64,000 nucleotides of DNA, taken from contig CM034240.1 in NCBI GenBank assembly GCA_019916065.1, positions 21,251,894-21,315,893 of the forward strand, written 5' to 3'. Shown here piece by piece: positions 35,327-47,144 of this stretch. Source of the DNA: Vitellaria paradoxa (Eukaryota > Streptophyta > Magnoliopsida > Ericales > Sapotaceae). Position numbers and translations under genes: made by a program. Under the pieces are notes generated by a model. It saw only the letters and a program-made list of their open reading frames with translations. It ran no database searches and was not told the DNA's origin. Numbering within the stretch: position 1 is the first letter of the stretch; each line of letters starts with the position of its first letter.

Positions 35327-36153
35327 CCTGTATCGTTACGGGGTTTGATCCTGAGACCTTGAAGATCTGAATCTGAGATCCCTACCACTGTGACACAGAC
35401 TTCATTGTGGTACACACATCAATATTTAACTATTTTTACATGTAAGTAAAATAGTAGTTATGGTGACGGTTTCATCGAACTGTTGTAAGTATGATTACAT
35501 TATTCAGTTGGGATCTATTGAATTAATTGTTGCATAAATAGTATGTCACCTAATCACATTCACTGTAGTGGGTCACTTAATACAGTGTAGCATTACAACC
35601 ACTGCATATAGGCACCTAGGAGATTCTGATTACTGGGCTTTAGTAGCTCACCCATTGTGAGAATATTTTTTCAGGATATTAAGCACAGAAACTGAAGATG
35701 AGCTGGAAAGAGATTAATTTCTCTTAAATATTCATTAGAGAAGTTATCTATTTTTTTTTCTTTCCTGCACAGAGCTGGAAGACTTTTTTTTTGTGGTCTG
35801 TAATAATAATTGTTGGATGATTGTAATTATTAAGTTTAGACCTAATTTGCTTTATTTAGTATGAAATGTTAATCGCGAGGTTGGGACACTTATATGGCTC
35901 TGTAATATTTTCTCTATTTTTATTTTGTGCCCTGTAGTTGAAATCCCATCAAATGATTCAGTCTAATGACTTAAAAATATTGTTTGGGATAAACAAGAGA
36001 TTTTGAATATCTTAATTTTTTCTTGCGAGTCAACCCTAGTTTGGAGGAAAATTTTGGAGTGTGACAGCATATTATTATTATCTTATTTTTATACCCAATA
36101 AATAAATCCCAAGTCACCCCAGGCATTCGATTATGAAAATCCGAGGCGTGACA
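32450..36153 (+). mobile_element. Solo LTR (3.7 kb), chromovirus-type Ty3/gypsy
   Basis: Starts TGTAATAACCTG and ends GAGGCGTGACA. It is flanked by the perfect 5-bp duplication ATCCC (32445-32449 and 36154-36158) and lies inside LINE coding sequence that resumes in order, so it is one clean insertion. It has no gag/pol, PBS or PPT. Long LTRs with TGT(A/C)A(C)..CC starts and G(T)GTGACA ends are known from Tekay/Del chromoviruses; that assignment is inference. A second copy is at 51896-53483. A solo LTR arises when the two LTRs of a full element recombine. The short open frames inside (33132-33377) are not supported as genes. Confidence 0.82.
35284..35411 (-). mobile_element. SINE-like insertion inside the solo LTR
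   Basis: On the minus strand TGTCACAGTGGTAGGG (35380-35395) and GGATCAAACCCC (35340-35351) resemble pol III A and B boxes. A (TA)n tract at 35291-35322 follows downstream, as in some plant SINE tails. The same unit is present in the other LTR copy (52650-52745), so it entered before the two LTR copies separated. Confidence 0.5.
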
Positions 36154-36158
36154 ATCCC

Positions 36159-37577
36159 TATTGAGGTTTGGAGGTGCCTAGGGGAGTGCGGCATAAGTTG
36201 GTTAACAAAACTTTTTAATGTAGTGCTAAAGAGTAAGAAGATAACTGATGCATGGAGGAAAAGTATTCTTATACCTATATACAAGAACAAAGGAGATATT
36301 AAGAACTGTGTAAACTACCGCGAGATTAAATGATAAGCCATACGATGAAACTATGGGAGAGAGTTATTGAGAGAAAACTAAAAAGGACAACAAGCGTTTC
36401 AGAGAATCAATTTGGTTTTATGCCTGGAAGATCAACCATGGAGGCTATCTTTCTCCTGATGAGGTTAATGGAACAATATAGAGAAGGTTAAAAAGATTTA
36501 CATATGGTGTGTTCATTGATTTAGAGAAGGCCTATGACCGAGTTCTTAGGGAGATTCTATGGAGAGTATTGGAAAAGAAAGGAGCATGTGTCACATAGAT
36601 TGGGGCAATAAAGGACATGTATGATAGAGCCATGACATCTATATGGATGACTGGTGGAGAGACTAAAGAGTTTCCTATCACAATTAGTCTATACCAAGGC
36701 TCAGCGTTAAGCCCGTATTTGTTTGCTCTAGTTATGGATGAATTATAAGACATATTTAGGATGAGGTGCCGTGGTGTATGCTATTTGCAGATGATATTGT
36801 TTTAGTAGATGAGACGAGAGAATGAGTGAATGTTAAGCTAGAATTGTGGCGGGAAACGTTAGAGACAAAAAGGTTTAGGCTAAGTCGATGCAAAACGAAA
36901 TATATGAATGCAAGTTTAGTCAAAGTAAAGTAACTGGTAGCATAGAAATAAGTTTAAGCACACAAAAGATTGCAAGAAAGAAAACTTTAGGTACCTTGGA
37001 TCTATGGTGCAATAAAATGGAAGGATTGATACTGATGTAAGTCACAGGATTCAACCGAGTGGACCAAATGGAGGAGTGCTTCGGAGGTCTTGTGCGATCG
37101 AAAAGTCCCCCTCAAGGTGAAAGGAAAGTATTATAAGGTAGAGGTAAGACAACGTTGCTATATGGATCAGAGTGTTGGGCAAGTAAAGTATAATCATATT
37201 CAGAAGATGGCAGTTTGCGGAGATGAGAATGCTAAGATGGATGTGTGGGATTACAAGGAGAGATAAGATTAGGAACGAGGAGAATATGGACAAAGTAGGA
37301 ATATCACCAATTGAAGATAAAATGAGAGAAAATTGATTAAGATGGTTCGGCTATGTTAGAAGGCATCAACAGAGGCACCTGTTAGAAGGTGTGAAAGCAT
37401 GGAGATTGCCAGGAGTAGGAGAGGAAGAGAAAGATCTAAGAGAAGTTGGAAATAAACTATTAAACATGACCTTACTTAGCTAGATCTAACGGAGGACATA
37501 GCCCTAAACAAATTTGATTGGCGTCGTCAAATCCATATAGCCGACCCCACGTAGTGGGAAAAGACTTGGTTTGATTT
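36159..37577 (+). pseudogene. RTE LINE reverse transcriptase remnant
   Basis: Encodes IEVWRCLGECGISWLTKLFN, WRKSILIPIYKNKGDIKNCV, then after frameshifts QFGFMPGRSTMEAIFLLMRL, VFIDLEKAYDRV (36510-36543), the YQGSALSPYLFAL-type block (about 36690-36725) and the catalytic LFADDIV (36781-36801, CTATTTGCAGATGATATTG). These are RT blocks of plant RTE-clade LINEs. Several stops and frame changes make it non-functional, although the FADD active-site box is still readable. Confidence 0.85.
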
Positions 37578-37592
37578 GGGAATAATTAAATT

Positions 37593-38019
37593 ATTCTGTT
37601 ATATTTTAAATCTATTTTAAATTATGAAGGATAAAAATGTCAAATTAACAAAATGTTAAAAAAGTTCAAATTTAAAAAACTTTCTTCAATTTTTGAGCAT
37701 TAAAAATCAATCTTTTTTTCATTTTCATGCTAAAGTTTCATTTGGGAAATACGTAGCCAGCTTTTCAGTTTCAAACTATTTAGTTTTTTTTTTTTTAAAT
37801 GATAAAATTTACTCTCTTATAATTTAAACTTTATTTAAATTATAAAAGGTAAAAATATCAAATTAACAAAAAGTTAAGAAAACTAACAATTAAAATGTTA
37901 ATTTTTTTCTTTTAATAAAAAAATTAATTTTTTTCCCAAACTAATCCTATGATTTAGATGAGGACGGGTAATAATTGGCTCCCCTTGAGGCACGAATACG
38001 TAGTCAATGCATTGCTCTA
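37593..38019 (+). repeat. Duplicated block, unit 4 (after the LINE)
   Basis: Continues the module cut by the LINE at 32040 and ends TTCCCAAACTAATCCTATGA. With the GGTTTAGTTTGGGA start at 32009 this gives inverted ends of about 15 bp, so the module itself may be an old MITE. Confidence 0.5.
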
Positions 38020-39640
38020 CTGAATCGTTAAAAGCTTAGGCTTATTTACTATTTATATATGTATAATTAAATAGTATTTTTATTTAAAGTATAATATTAA
38101 TTATTTTGTAATTATGCTATACTATATTTTTATTCTAAAAATTGTATTGCAATTTATTTGATGGTTAGTTGAATCATTACTATATTAGTAATTACTTTTT
38201 GAACTATCATTTTCATAATAAATATTTTATTTTAACTATTACACTACTCAATTTAATAAATTTAAAAGAGCTTTTAATGAAAATATCTCTCAAACTATCT
38301 ATTGTTCTTCTATTTTTTTAAACTATCAAACACATCTATTACATTATCGAACTATCAAATTCTATTCTATTTGGTCCGAACACTAATTCCATCCATTGAA
38401 GTAAATGAAAAAATTGCATGTGTTGGTCACGTAATCTTTTTACTCTACCCTAGGGCATAATAAAATTAAATATATTTTATCAAATTATTTTTAATAAATA
38501 TCATAATTAAATTATTTAAATTATTATGAAACATATTTTATTTAATTTTTTAGTAAATAACAAAAGTAAATTATAATTAATATATTTTATATTTACTAAT
38601 TTAAATGATATAATAATTTTATTTTATTCAAATTTTTAACAAATAATATGATTAGATTATAATTTATTATGTGTTATCTTTATTGAATTAAAAATTTTTA
38701 AATAATAATATAATTAAATTAATTAATTGAATTAATTAAATTAAATTAATATGAAATATATTTATTAAATTCAATTAATTTTTAAAAATAATAAAATTAA
38801 ATACTTATGAAAATAAAAAATTAATAATTATAAACAAAATTGTATTTCCAAACTCTATTATTTTTCTGTTTATGTTTTCTGTTTTAGCGTTTGAAATATA
38901 ATTTTGTTTATAATTATTAATTTTTTATTTTGTTAAATATTTAATTTATTATTTTTTAAAAATTAATTGAATTTAATAAAATATATTCATTTTAATTTAA
39001 TTTAATTAATTGGATAAAGTAATTTAATTATATTATTTGTTAAAAATAATTGAATAAAATGTAATTATTATATCCTTTTAATCAATAAATATAAAATATT
39101 AATTTATAATTTACTTATATTATTTATTAAAAACAATTGAATTAAATACATTTCAAAATAATTTAAATAATTTAATATTGATATTTATTAAAAATAATTT
39201 GATAAAATATATTTAATTTTATTATGTCTTAGGGTAGAGTGAAAAAAGTACATGACTCGCACATTTTAATTTTTTGGTTAACTTCAATTGATGAAATTAA
39301 TGTTCTAATCAAATAGAATGAAATTAAATAATTCAAGAATATAATAAGTGCATTTGATAGTTTAAGAACAAAATAAGAAAAAGAAAGATAACTCGAGAGA
39401 TATTTTCATAAAAAATTTAATCCAAAATTTATCAATAATATTACATTAATTTATTGAAATATATATCCTATTGGATTGTAGGTATAAAAAATGTCTGCCC
39501 CGAGTAGCACTATAAATAATTTTTTGGTTCATGAATAAACTTAGGCTCGGATTGTGAAAAACTTGACCTTGATTAGGGTCGTTCAATTAGTAAATAAGTG
39601 CGAGCTTGAACAAATTTAAGATTGTTAAATGAATGAGTTT
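38020..39640. repeat. Large imperfect inverted repeat (about 0.8-kb arms)
   Basis: 38030-38847 is the AT-rich module also seen at 17345-18170. After a spacer of about 45 bp, 38895-39640 is its diverged reverse complement. For example CTACCCTAGGGCATAATAAAATTAA at 38446 (given here as positions 38446-38470) pairs with 39210-39240, and AAACAAAATT at 38832-38841 with AATTTTGTTT at 38902-38911. The arms are diverged, so this is an old head-to-head duplication or a foldback element. Confidence 0.75.
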
Positions 39641-41758
39641 GAACAAAGCAAAATTTTGACTCGGCTAGCTTACACCTAGTCATAACAAGTTTAAAATTAA
39701 GTTTTTTTGTTCTTTTTAATTTTTTTATAAGGTATTAAGTCACCCAATAGAGTATTGGCATAGAAGGAAAACTAGTGGCAGTTGACTCCACTGAGGACAT
39801 ACAATGCCAATTTATGGCTGAAAAGTCTTGAGAATATATATATATACACATATATGTATTTTGAAACTAAATTTTAATACTGTGTGATGTTGAGGATTTA
39901 TAAATAAGTTAGACTTCTATTGCTAATACGAGTATGTTTTCCAACTAGCATATTAATTACACCTAACATACATAGCAATATCACTCTGTTTAGGCAATTA
40001 ATTACTAATTAATTACAAGATGACTTTAAAATATTGTTTCCAAAGCACTAGTATATTTCTAAAATTACAGATATCCAACATGAACACATAAAACACTTTA
40101 AAATTGATTAAAGGATTTAATATTCAAATTCTTATTATACTTCCGTGTAGATTATTTGTTTTATTATATAGTAAAAAATTTTACAAATCTACTAGAGCCA
40201 AACGCTAGTGTATAATATATATATAAGTAGGATGGGGGACACACTACTTATGTTTAATTTTCTCTCTCTCTTCTCTATATATAATATTTTTTTCAATTTT
40301 CTTCTCTCCTCTCGTCCTCTTTTATCTGCAATTTGTATCCTTCATGATCTCTCACCCTTTTTACTAACTTTAAAGTTCTGTATTCAAAAGCAATTATCGA
40401 ACATAATTTCCAAGTAGAGAATAATGTGATTGGTAATTAAGTATGTGAGTGATAAAATAATCAATTAATATCCTAACTAGCATTAAAGTATCTACCAAAC
40501 GATAAATTTCAATTTGAAACTGTGTAACACTCCTCAAACAACTTATAAATTTTTATTGACAAATTAAAACAATAAATAAGAATTATTACTATGACCATTT
40601 CTTGAGATTTATTGAGAAGGAAAATAAACAATTAACATCCTAAAAATTAAATTTACTTCCTTTGTTAGTGATAGAAATAACATAAAAATAAAGACTTCTT
40701 TTATAAGAAAAATGTTATAATTGGTATTTATTTTGGCCAATTATTAGCATATTTTGGACAATTTTTATTCTAGAATTCAAATCTGATCTTGAGTTAGAAA
40801 CCCATTTTTTTCATAGGACGAGTTAGATATAGTGTTGAAATTTTCTGTACATTGAGTATACATTAATTAATTTTGTTTTTAACTAAAAACGAGTTAGAAT
40901 CAACTTAAGATGGAACATATATGACAAGGTATGTTTTACAGTGATTTATTCAGTGGAGCCTATGCATACCTAATAGGAATAATGAAATTAGATAGTTAAA
41001 TGTGGGCCAACTATTAAGCTCATTGTAAACTTTTTATGGAAGGGCCCATTGAAGTTAGGGTTTTATTATAATGGTTAGGTCCCCTCTCTTTATATATACA
41101 GATAGTTTTTCTCATTGATAACCGTCATAAGTTTGTAATCGAAAAAAAAAAAAAAAAAGTAAGCCCTAATAAGCTAGCCCTAATTTTCTAGATTTGAAGA
41201 TGAAACAATCATACTCTGCTAAGTTTCTGCATAAATAATTTTCTATTTTCATAAAATTAACATTCTAAATCCTTGCATACAATAGCATAACTTTAAAAGC
41301 CAAGTTAATATGAGAGACAATACTAAAATAATCCGATCCAACAAGATTATCATTATTGAACCAAATTGACCATTACACTTGCGATTCATTGAATATCAAT
41401 TGTGATATAAAAATCAACAATTTTATCGGCATAAATCAAATGAGATAATGTGGTGGAAAATAGCATTCAAAAGGTGATTATTAATGTGATACTTCCTTAT
41501 CAGTCCAATTCTCTTTAAAATATTATCATCAAATAAGAGAATTCTAAGATTTTAAATAGAAACAATATGCCTTGCGCAAATGTTTGAACAATAAGGCAAG
41601 ACACATCCCAAAATGCTTAAGAAATATTAAACTTCCAATCATAATATATGCAAAAATCATGAATAGATTTATACACCAGTTATCAAAGAAAATATAAATA
41701 TTAACCATTAATTAATTTCTATAGTAATTAAGACACTAGAGAATGAAAAAAATATTTG
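39641..41758. other. Non-coding; possible LTR or promoter-like fragment at 40.9-41.2 kb
   Basis: No gene recognised. At 41040-41160 there is a sequence with a TATA-like CTTTATATATACAG, GTAATCG and an A16 run, which resembles an LTR U3/R end or a retroposed tail; no partner repeat was found. The 3' LTR of the copia remnant to the right may lie here but could not be delimited. Confidence 0.35.
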
Positions 41759-42908
41759 TTACAAAATGTAAAAAAAATAACTTTCACTAACCAAATATAT
41801 CAAAAAAAACCCAGTAATACCCATATTTGAAACATGCTTATCAAAAATAATAGTTTTAAGTCTCTTGAATAAGGGATTCGACATCATTTGTTTAGTATCA
41901 ATGTGTTCAATGATGATATGACGTTTCCTCACCAAATCTCTAATAGATAAATATATGACTTCTATATGTTTAGACCCACTTAAAAATTTATTATTCTTAG
42001 AAAAGAAAACAACTGTACTATTATCACAAAAACTTTTCATTGGCCAAGTTATTAGAATTAAACCAAATAACATGAGTTGCAGCTCAAAAACAAATTACAA
42101 ACTCAACATGTATAGTCAAAATCGCTATAAGAGTTTGCTTGACACTTTTCTGTGAAACAATTTCTCTGACTAGCATAAATATGTATCCTAAATCAAACTT
42201 CATGTCATCCACACATTCAGCAAAATTTGATTCTAAATAGCCAATAAATTCAAAGTCATCAACTCTTCTCTAAATCTATCAAATTTGATCAACCATTGAC
42301 GAGTAATCATAATGTGGGCAAATCTATTCAAAAAGATGCAGATATACTCCAGGATCAACTAGAAGAGGTGTGCATAAAGGAAGAATCCTAGAATTTCCCC
42401 TATTTTCTGGGTTTTGAATAGTCAATATGCCCATTATGCTTATTATAAACTAGTTAAAGAGATAAAATATAACTAAGGTATGTCATGTAATCTTTGGTTT
42501 TTTACAAATATCTTATAATTTTCTTTACAGCTACCTAATGATCTAATTTAGGATTTAAGAGATACCTCCCAACAACACCCACAGCAAAAGCTCTATCTGA
42601 CTAGTTACACACTTGTGAATACATGAGCGTATCAACTGCACTAGTATTACTTATGTTTTACATAGATTTCACTTCAAGGTCATTCTTGGGACTCTGACTC
42701 TCACTAAATTTGGCACCTTTGTTATCCAGAATATCCCTAGACTAACAATTTTGCATATTAAACATCTTAAGAACACAATTGATGTCTCTTTCTAAGAAAA
42801 CCCCCTAGTATATTATGAGATCAAATAAATGAAGCTTCTCTAAGAACTTTTATGTCAAAAATGTTAGTAACAGTCACTTAGCACCTCTTAAGAGACCCAA
42901 ATCAATAC
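41759..42908 (-). pseudogene. Outer copia remnant, RNase H and RT end
   Basis: Minus strand. 42100-42260 encodes a decayed IGYLESNFAECVDDMKFDLG-type RNase H start. 41759-42073 holds CDNSTVVFFSKNNK, KHIEVIYLSIRDLV and the end IEHIDTKQMMSNPLFK, all standard copia RNase H blocks. The upstream part (42400-42900) is badly decayed. At 42908/42909 it is cut by the 3' LTR of another copia, so this is the outermost element of the nest. Confidence 0.8.
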
Positions 42909-43190
42909 TGTTGCGAAAAAATGAAATAGACACACAGAAAACAACAAGAAGAATTATGCGATTCGACTTGAAAGCCTATATTCACAGGCAAAAGTAGCTG
43001 AGAAATTCACTATCAAAGATGAAGAGTATAAGAAGTGTAATCCTAGCACAAAAACGGCTATATTATATTAATCCTAATACAAAAAATCTCCAACCTATAT
43101 ATCTGAAGTTGATCACAAAATGGGCCCAAAAACCCTAAAATCGAATAACATGGGTTGAAGCCCAAAACTTGAATAGGGGGCATAATAACA
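42909..43190 (-). repeat. 3' LTR of the Tork-like copia
   Basis: 282 bp. The minus strand starts TGTTATTATGCCCCC at 43190, directly after a purine-rich GGTGGAGATT, and ends TTTTTTCGCAACA at 42909. It cuts the RNase H/RT of the outer copia remnant. No partner LTR is inside the window. Confidence 0.72.
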
Positions 43191-43199
43191 AATCTCCAC

Positions 43200-45153
43200 C
43201 TTGGTCTGTTCACTCAAGCCATCACCAAAGAATCTCACTTGCTATCTTCTTTACAAAATCCGTAAATAATTATGGAACACTGTATACACCAACCAAATCC
43301 AAACAATGTTTGAACTTTTAGACTAGAACGGGCTAAGTTAACGTGTCTGCTGGATTGTTTACTGTGGGAATATTCTTCATTGTAATGGCACCTTATGACA
43401 CAACATCCTACAAAAAATAATATTTGACATCAATGTGTTTGGTCTTTTTGTGATATATTTGATTTTTGGTCAAATATATGGTACTTCGGCTATCTCAAAA
43501 TATCGTAGTACTATTTTGTTAAAAACCCAAACTACTGACCAAACCTCTCAATTAACCAAAAAACTTCCTTCACTACCTCTACTGCAACCATAAACTCTAC
43601 CTCTATAGTAGACAAAGCAACTGCCAATTGCAAAGTCACATTCCAAATGATGGCACAACCAAAAAGAGTAAATATATAGCCTATCAGAGGTCTCTTTTAT
43701 CCAAATCACCGACATAGTCAGAATTAACATAACTAGTAACACATGAATTGGTGCTACTGCCTTTACTATAGACTAAACCAACATTTGCAGTGCCTTTCAA
43801 ATACTAAAGTATCTATTTGACTACCTGCCAACATACTTTACCTGGATTAGCCATGTAACGGCTCATAACATTGGCAGCTTGTGAAATGTCTGTGCGAGTG
43901 TAGACCATAGCATACATAATGCTACCCACTACACTAGAACAGGGAATACGTGACATAAACTCCTCCTCCTTAGTTTGAGGTGAAAAAGACACTAAGAGTC
44001 TAAAGTGAAAAGTAAGAGAGGTTGAAATAGGTTTGCAACCTTGCATGCCAAACCGCTTAACTACCTTTTCAATATACTTTTCTGAGACAATAATAGTTTT
44101 TCATTCTTCTTATCTTCGTAAATCTTTGTACCCATGTTTTTCTTTGATGCACCCAAATCTTTCATTTCAATCTCGGCTCTCAACTGTGTCTTCAATACAA
44201 CAATCTCTAAAATGTTCTTAGTAGTAATGAGCATGTCATCAACATAAATAAGCAAGTACATAAAAAAACCATCTGATAACCTTATATGGTATACACAACA
44301 ATCATACTTACTCCTAGAGTAACCATGTCTTACCATAATAGTGTCAAACCATTTGTACCATTGCCTTGGAGACTACTTTAGGTTATATAATGACTTCTTC
44401 GACTTGCACACATGATCTTCCTTTCCACTTACCACAAAACCCTCTGGTTGGTGCATATAAATGTCTTCCTTAAGCTCACCATGTAAGAATGTTGCCTTCA
44501 CATCAAGTTGCTCAAGTTGCAAATCAAATTGAACAACCATGGAAAGCAATACGCGAATAAAGCCATGCTTCACAATTGGTGAAAAGACGTCATTGAAATC
44601 TACGTATTCCTTTTGACTATGTGCATCTTCTGCACACAAGATACCTTATTTCCTATTGAAGACCCACTTGTAGTCAATTACTTTCTTTTCCTTAAGCAAT
44701 CTCTCCAAATTCCATGGCTGGTTCTTATGAAAAGAATCAATCTCCTTATGTATGGCAGTAAACCACTGGATTGATTTTTCACCTTTTAAACTTCATCATA
44801 CGTAGATGGTTCTTGAATACCAAGCTCCTCAACTATAGTGAGAGCATAACCAGCTAATTCTAAATCACCATATCGTTCAAGTTTCTTAATTTGCCGCCTC
44901 TATTTACTAGTTGCAATATTTTATTGTTCCTCTTCTTTTGCATCTATATCAAAATTGGAGTTAGGAATATCCACTATGGGCTAAACTTAAGTGCTATCAT
45001 CATGTAAAGCTTCAAAATCTAACTCTACATTTTTACTAAGACTCTCTTTTTTAATATTAGAATCAATAGCAGGCTCATTTCTAGAATGAAGCATGGCACA
45101 CTCATCAAAAGTGACGTCCCTCCTGGTGATAAACTTACGTAAATTGGGATTCG
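43200..45153 (-). pseudogene. Tork-like copia RT and RNase H
   Basis: 44373-44639 carries the RT start (FNDVFSPIVKHGFIRVLLSM, QLDVKATFLHGELKEDIYMH). 44061-44336 carries the catalytic box LLIYVDDMLITTKN with YVDD intact. 43813-44046 encodes SSVVGSIMYAMVYTRTDISQ and SRYMANPGK from the end of RT. RNase H (43200-43800) is decayed. 44987-45153 is the linker with RDVTFDECAML. Frames shift between segments, so no complete protein is possible. The wording of the blocks is that of the Tnt1/Tork lineage. Confidence 0.83.
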
Positions 45154-45158
45154 AATGC

Positions 45159-47139
45159 TGACCGACCCTGAAATGTGTTTGGGTTCTACCTCTCAAGTAC
45201 AAGAGGGTGGTCGTAGTCTTACTCGGTGAGAACCGAGGTCATCTCCACAGGGAGGGCTTTATTAAAAGCTCTAGACTTGTTCTCTTAGTTAGTAGGTGAA
45301 CCTAACTTAACCTAAACTAAATTTGGATCATGAGAATGCTTAGATATGGGTTTGGTTGAGGATGGTGAAGTGAAGGAATTAAACTAAAACAAAAGCATTA
45401 GAAATAATATTAACTAAAACAATCTTGACTACAAGCCAAATCCGATATTGGGGTGATAATGGTTCTTTCAAACGCGTTTATGACTTAACTCAACAAATGC
45501 ACATGCGTTGTTGGGTCAGAAGATGTTCTTTAAAATATGATTTGTAGAAATCTCGAAGTAAGTAGAGGTTTTTGAAATTAGTTTCAGACTCATTGGGACA
45601 TTGAATCGAACACAAAGTGTGCACGAGCATCAACTCGTAACCAGGCTTCGATTGTAACACGGGTAAATCGATTTCTTAAGAAAACCTCATGTTATGGCTT
45701 TAAGAAAATAAGTTCCAAATCACCGGGTCATTGAACCAACCACTTGGTGTGCACGAGTGGCCAATCATAACCAAGCTATGGTTATAACACGGGTGATTGA
45801 TTTCGAAAGTAAACCAAATTTGGGTTTTGGAAAATATGTTTCTAACTCACCGGGACATTGAACCGAACACATGGTGTGCACAAGTGAAAACTTGTAACCA
45901 AGCTACGGTTGTAACACGAGTGAGTAGGTTTCAAAAGAACACTAGCTTTACCAAGAGATTTCAATTGAAAGCCATGAAAAATATTTTTGTGAAAATCATT
46001 TACATCCGATTAAACCATAACTAACCCCAATACTTTCAATGGCTTGAAGCCAAGAATAAAACTAACCTACGAGCATAATGAAAATCTAAACTAACAACAC
46101 ACAATAATATATTAAAGAAGAACAAGTGTAAGGAAAAGTAAATCAACACAATAACGAAATAAAATGAACAAAGAAAGTGCGTTGAAATTAAACTTACAAG
46201 TATTGAAGTACAGGCAATCCGAAATGAAGACTTGAAAGCTTAAACCTTAACCCTAATCTAAACTAAACTAAGAAAAGAGAAGAAGTGCGTAAAGAGAGAG
46301 AGATGAGAGATAGCTCCCAATCTGACATTCTCCCTTTTTTTTATAAATGTTTTTACTCAAGGGTAAAATTGGTACATCAAATAGAATAAATAAATCCAAC
46401 AATCAAAGTTGACGGGCGCCCATGGTAGGTGTGGGGTGCCCCTGAAGGACATCTCCCAACTGTTTGATAAAATTCCTCAAAAAGCAGCCAATTTTCCCCT
46501 CTCGGTGGGCACCCATCTGATTCATGGTAGGGCACCCGTGACCACTAAGGGGCGCCCATGGTAGATGTGGGGTGCCCGTCTGCAACCACAGTGAATAGTG
46601 CTTTTTAGATAGCTTTCTATCCCTAACTTCCGATACGATTTTGACCCTCAAGATGATCGATTTGGGCTTTGGCTAAAATACAAAAGTTGTAGCCCTTCAA
46701 GTCTTGTTTCTAACCCAGAAATAATTGCACCACTTGGGGTTGTGAGGAAAAATTTATGGTTGGAAAACTGATAGGGTGTTGAGCTGGAACTTCAACTGCA
46801 TACCACTTCAACCATTTTGAACTTCGAACCATTTCCTTCTCCTTGGCTACCATGGTAGTCGATCATATACCTTGGGGATGGCTCTTGGGAAGTTAAAGAA
46901 GTCTTGGGGGTCTTTAGACTTTTCTTGCACTTTCCTCATTCTAGCTTGCCTTGGCTCCTTCTCACATGCAACCTTGGTATTGTTTAGGCCAAAATCTCCA
47001 AGTTATATTACCTAAAAACACAAACGGTGATAATGCATGGAAATGAGATAATTAAGCTAATACCTATCCATTAACAAGCATAAGTGCATAATTAGCTTAC
47101 ACAAAGGATATAGAATTGTATAATATTGCAAGCTAATCA
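45159..47139 (-). mobile_element. Solo LTR (1.98 kb), gypsy-type
   Basis: The minus strand starts TGATTAGCTTGC (47139) and ends GGGTCGGTCA (45159). It is flanked by the perfect 5-bp duplication AATGC (45154-45158 and 47140-47144). It splits the copia between the integrase and RT linker, which is continuous once the insert is ignored. GAGAACCGAGGTCATCTCCA (45221-45240) resembles GTAAGAACCAGGTCATATCC in the Athila LTR at 53611-53630, so an Athila-related or similar gypsy origin is likely. It contains a 3 x 128-bp tandem repeat (45590-45920). No coding sequence was found. Confidence 0.82.
45590..45920. repeat. Three tandem copies of about 128 bp in the solo LTR
   Basis: The word C(A/C)(T/C)(T/C)GGG(A/T)CATTGAA recurs at 45591, 45721 and 45848, followed each time by GTGTGCAC(A/G)AG and GTAACACG-type text. 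Spacing is 127-130 bp. LTR-internal tandem repeats of this kind are common in U3. Confidence 0.75.
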
Positions 47140-47144
47140 AATGC

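Larger units (their letters stand above)
32055..37577 (+). mobile_element. RTE-clade LINE, 5'-truncated, split by a solo LTR
   Basis: LINE sequence occupies 32055-32449 and 36159-37577, about 1.8 kb in all, and continues in sense across the LTR insertion. Its 3' end carries the plant RTE tail (CATATAGCCGACCCCACGTA then GTGGGA at 37531-37560). It is bounded by a 15-bp target duplication. Missing 5' endonuclease sequence is the usual 5' truncation. Confidence 0.85.

Noticed and set aside
41040..41160. Processed pseudogene with poly-A tail
   Set aside because: The A16 run follows a TATA-containing stretch, but no coding sequence or target duplication is present upstream.
46225..46280. Telomere-like words (AACCTTAACCCTAATCTAAAC)
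   Set aside because: Irregular and only a few units long, without perfect CCCTAAA repeats; chance in an AC-rich stretch of an LTR.
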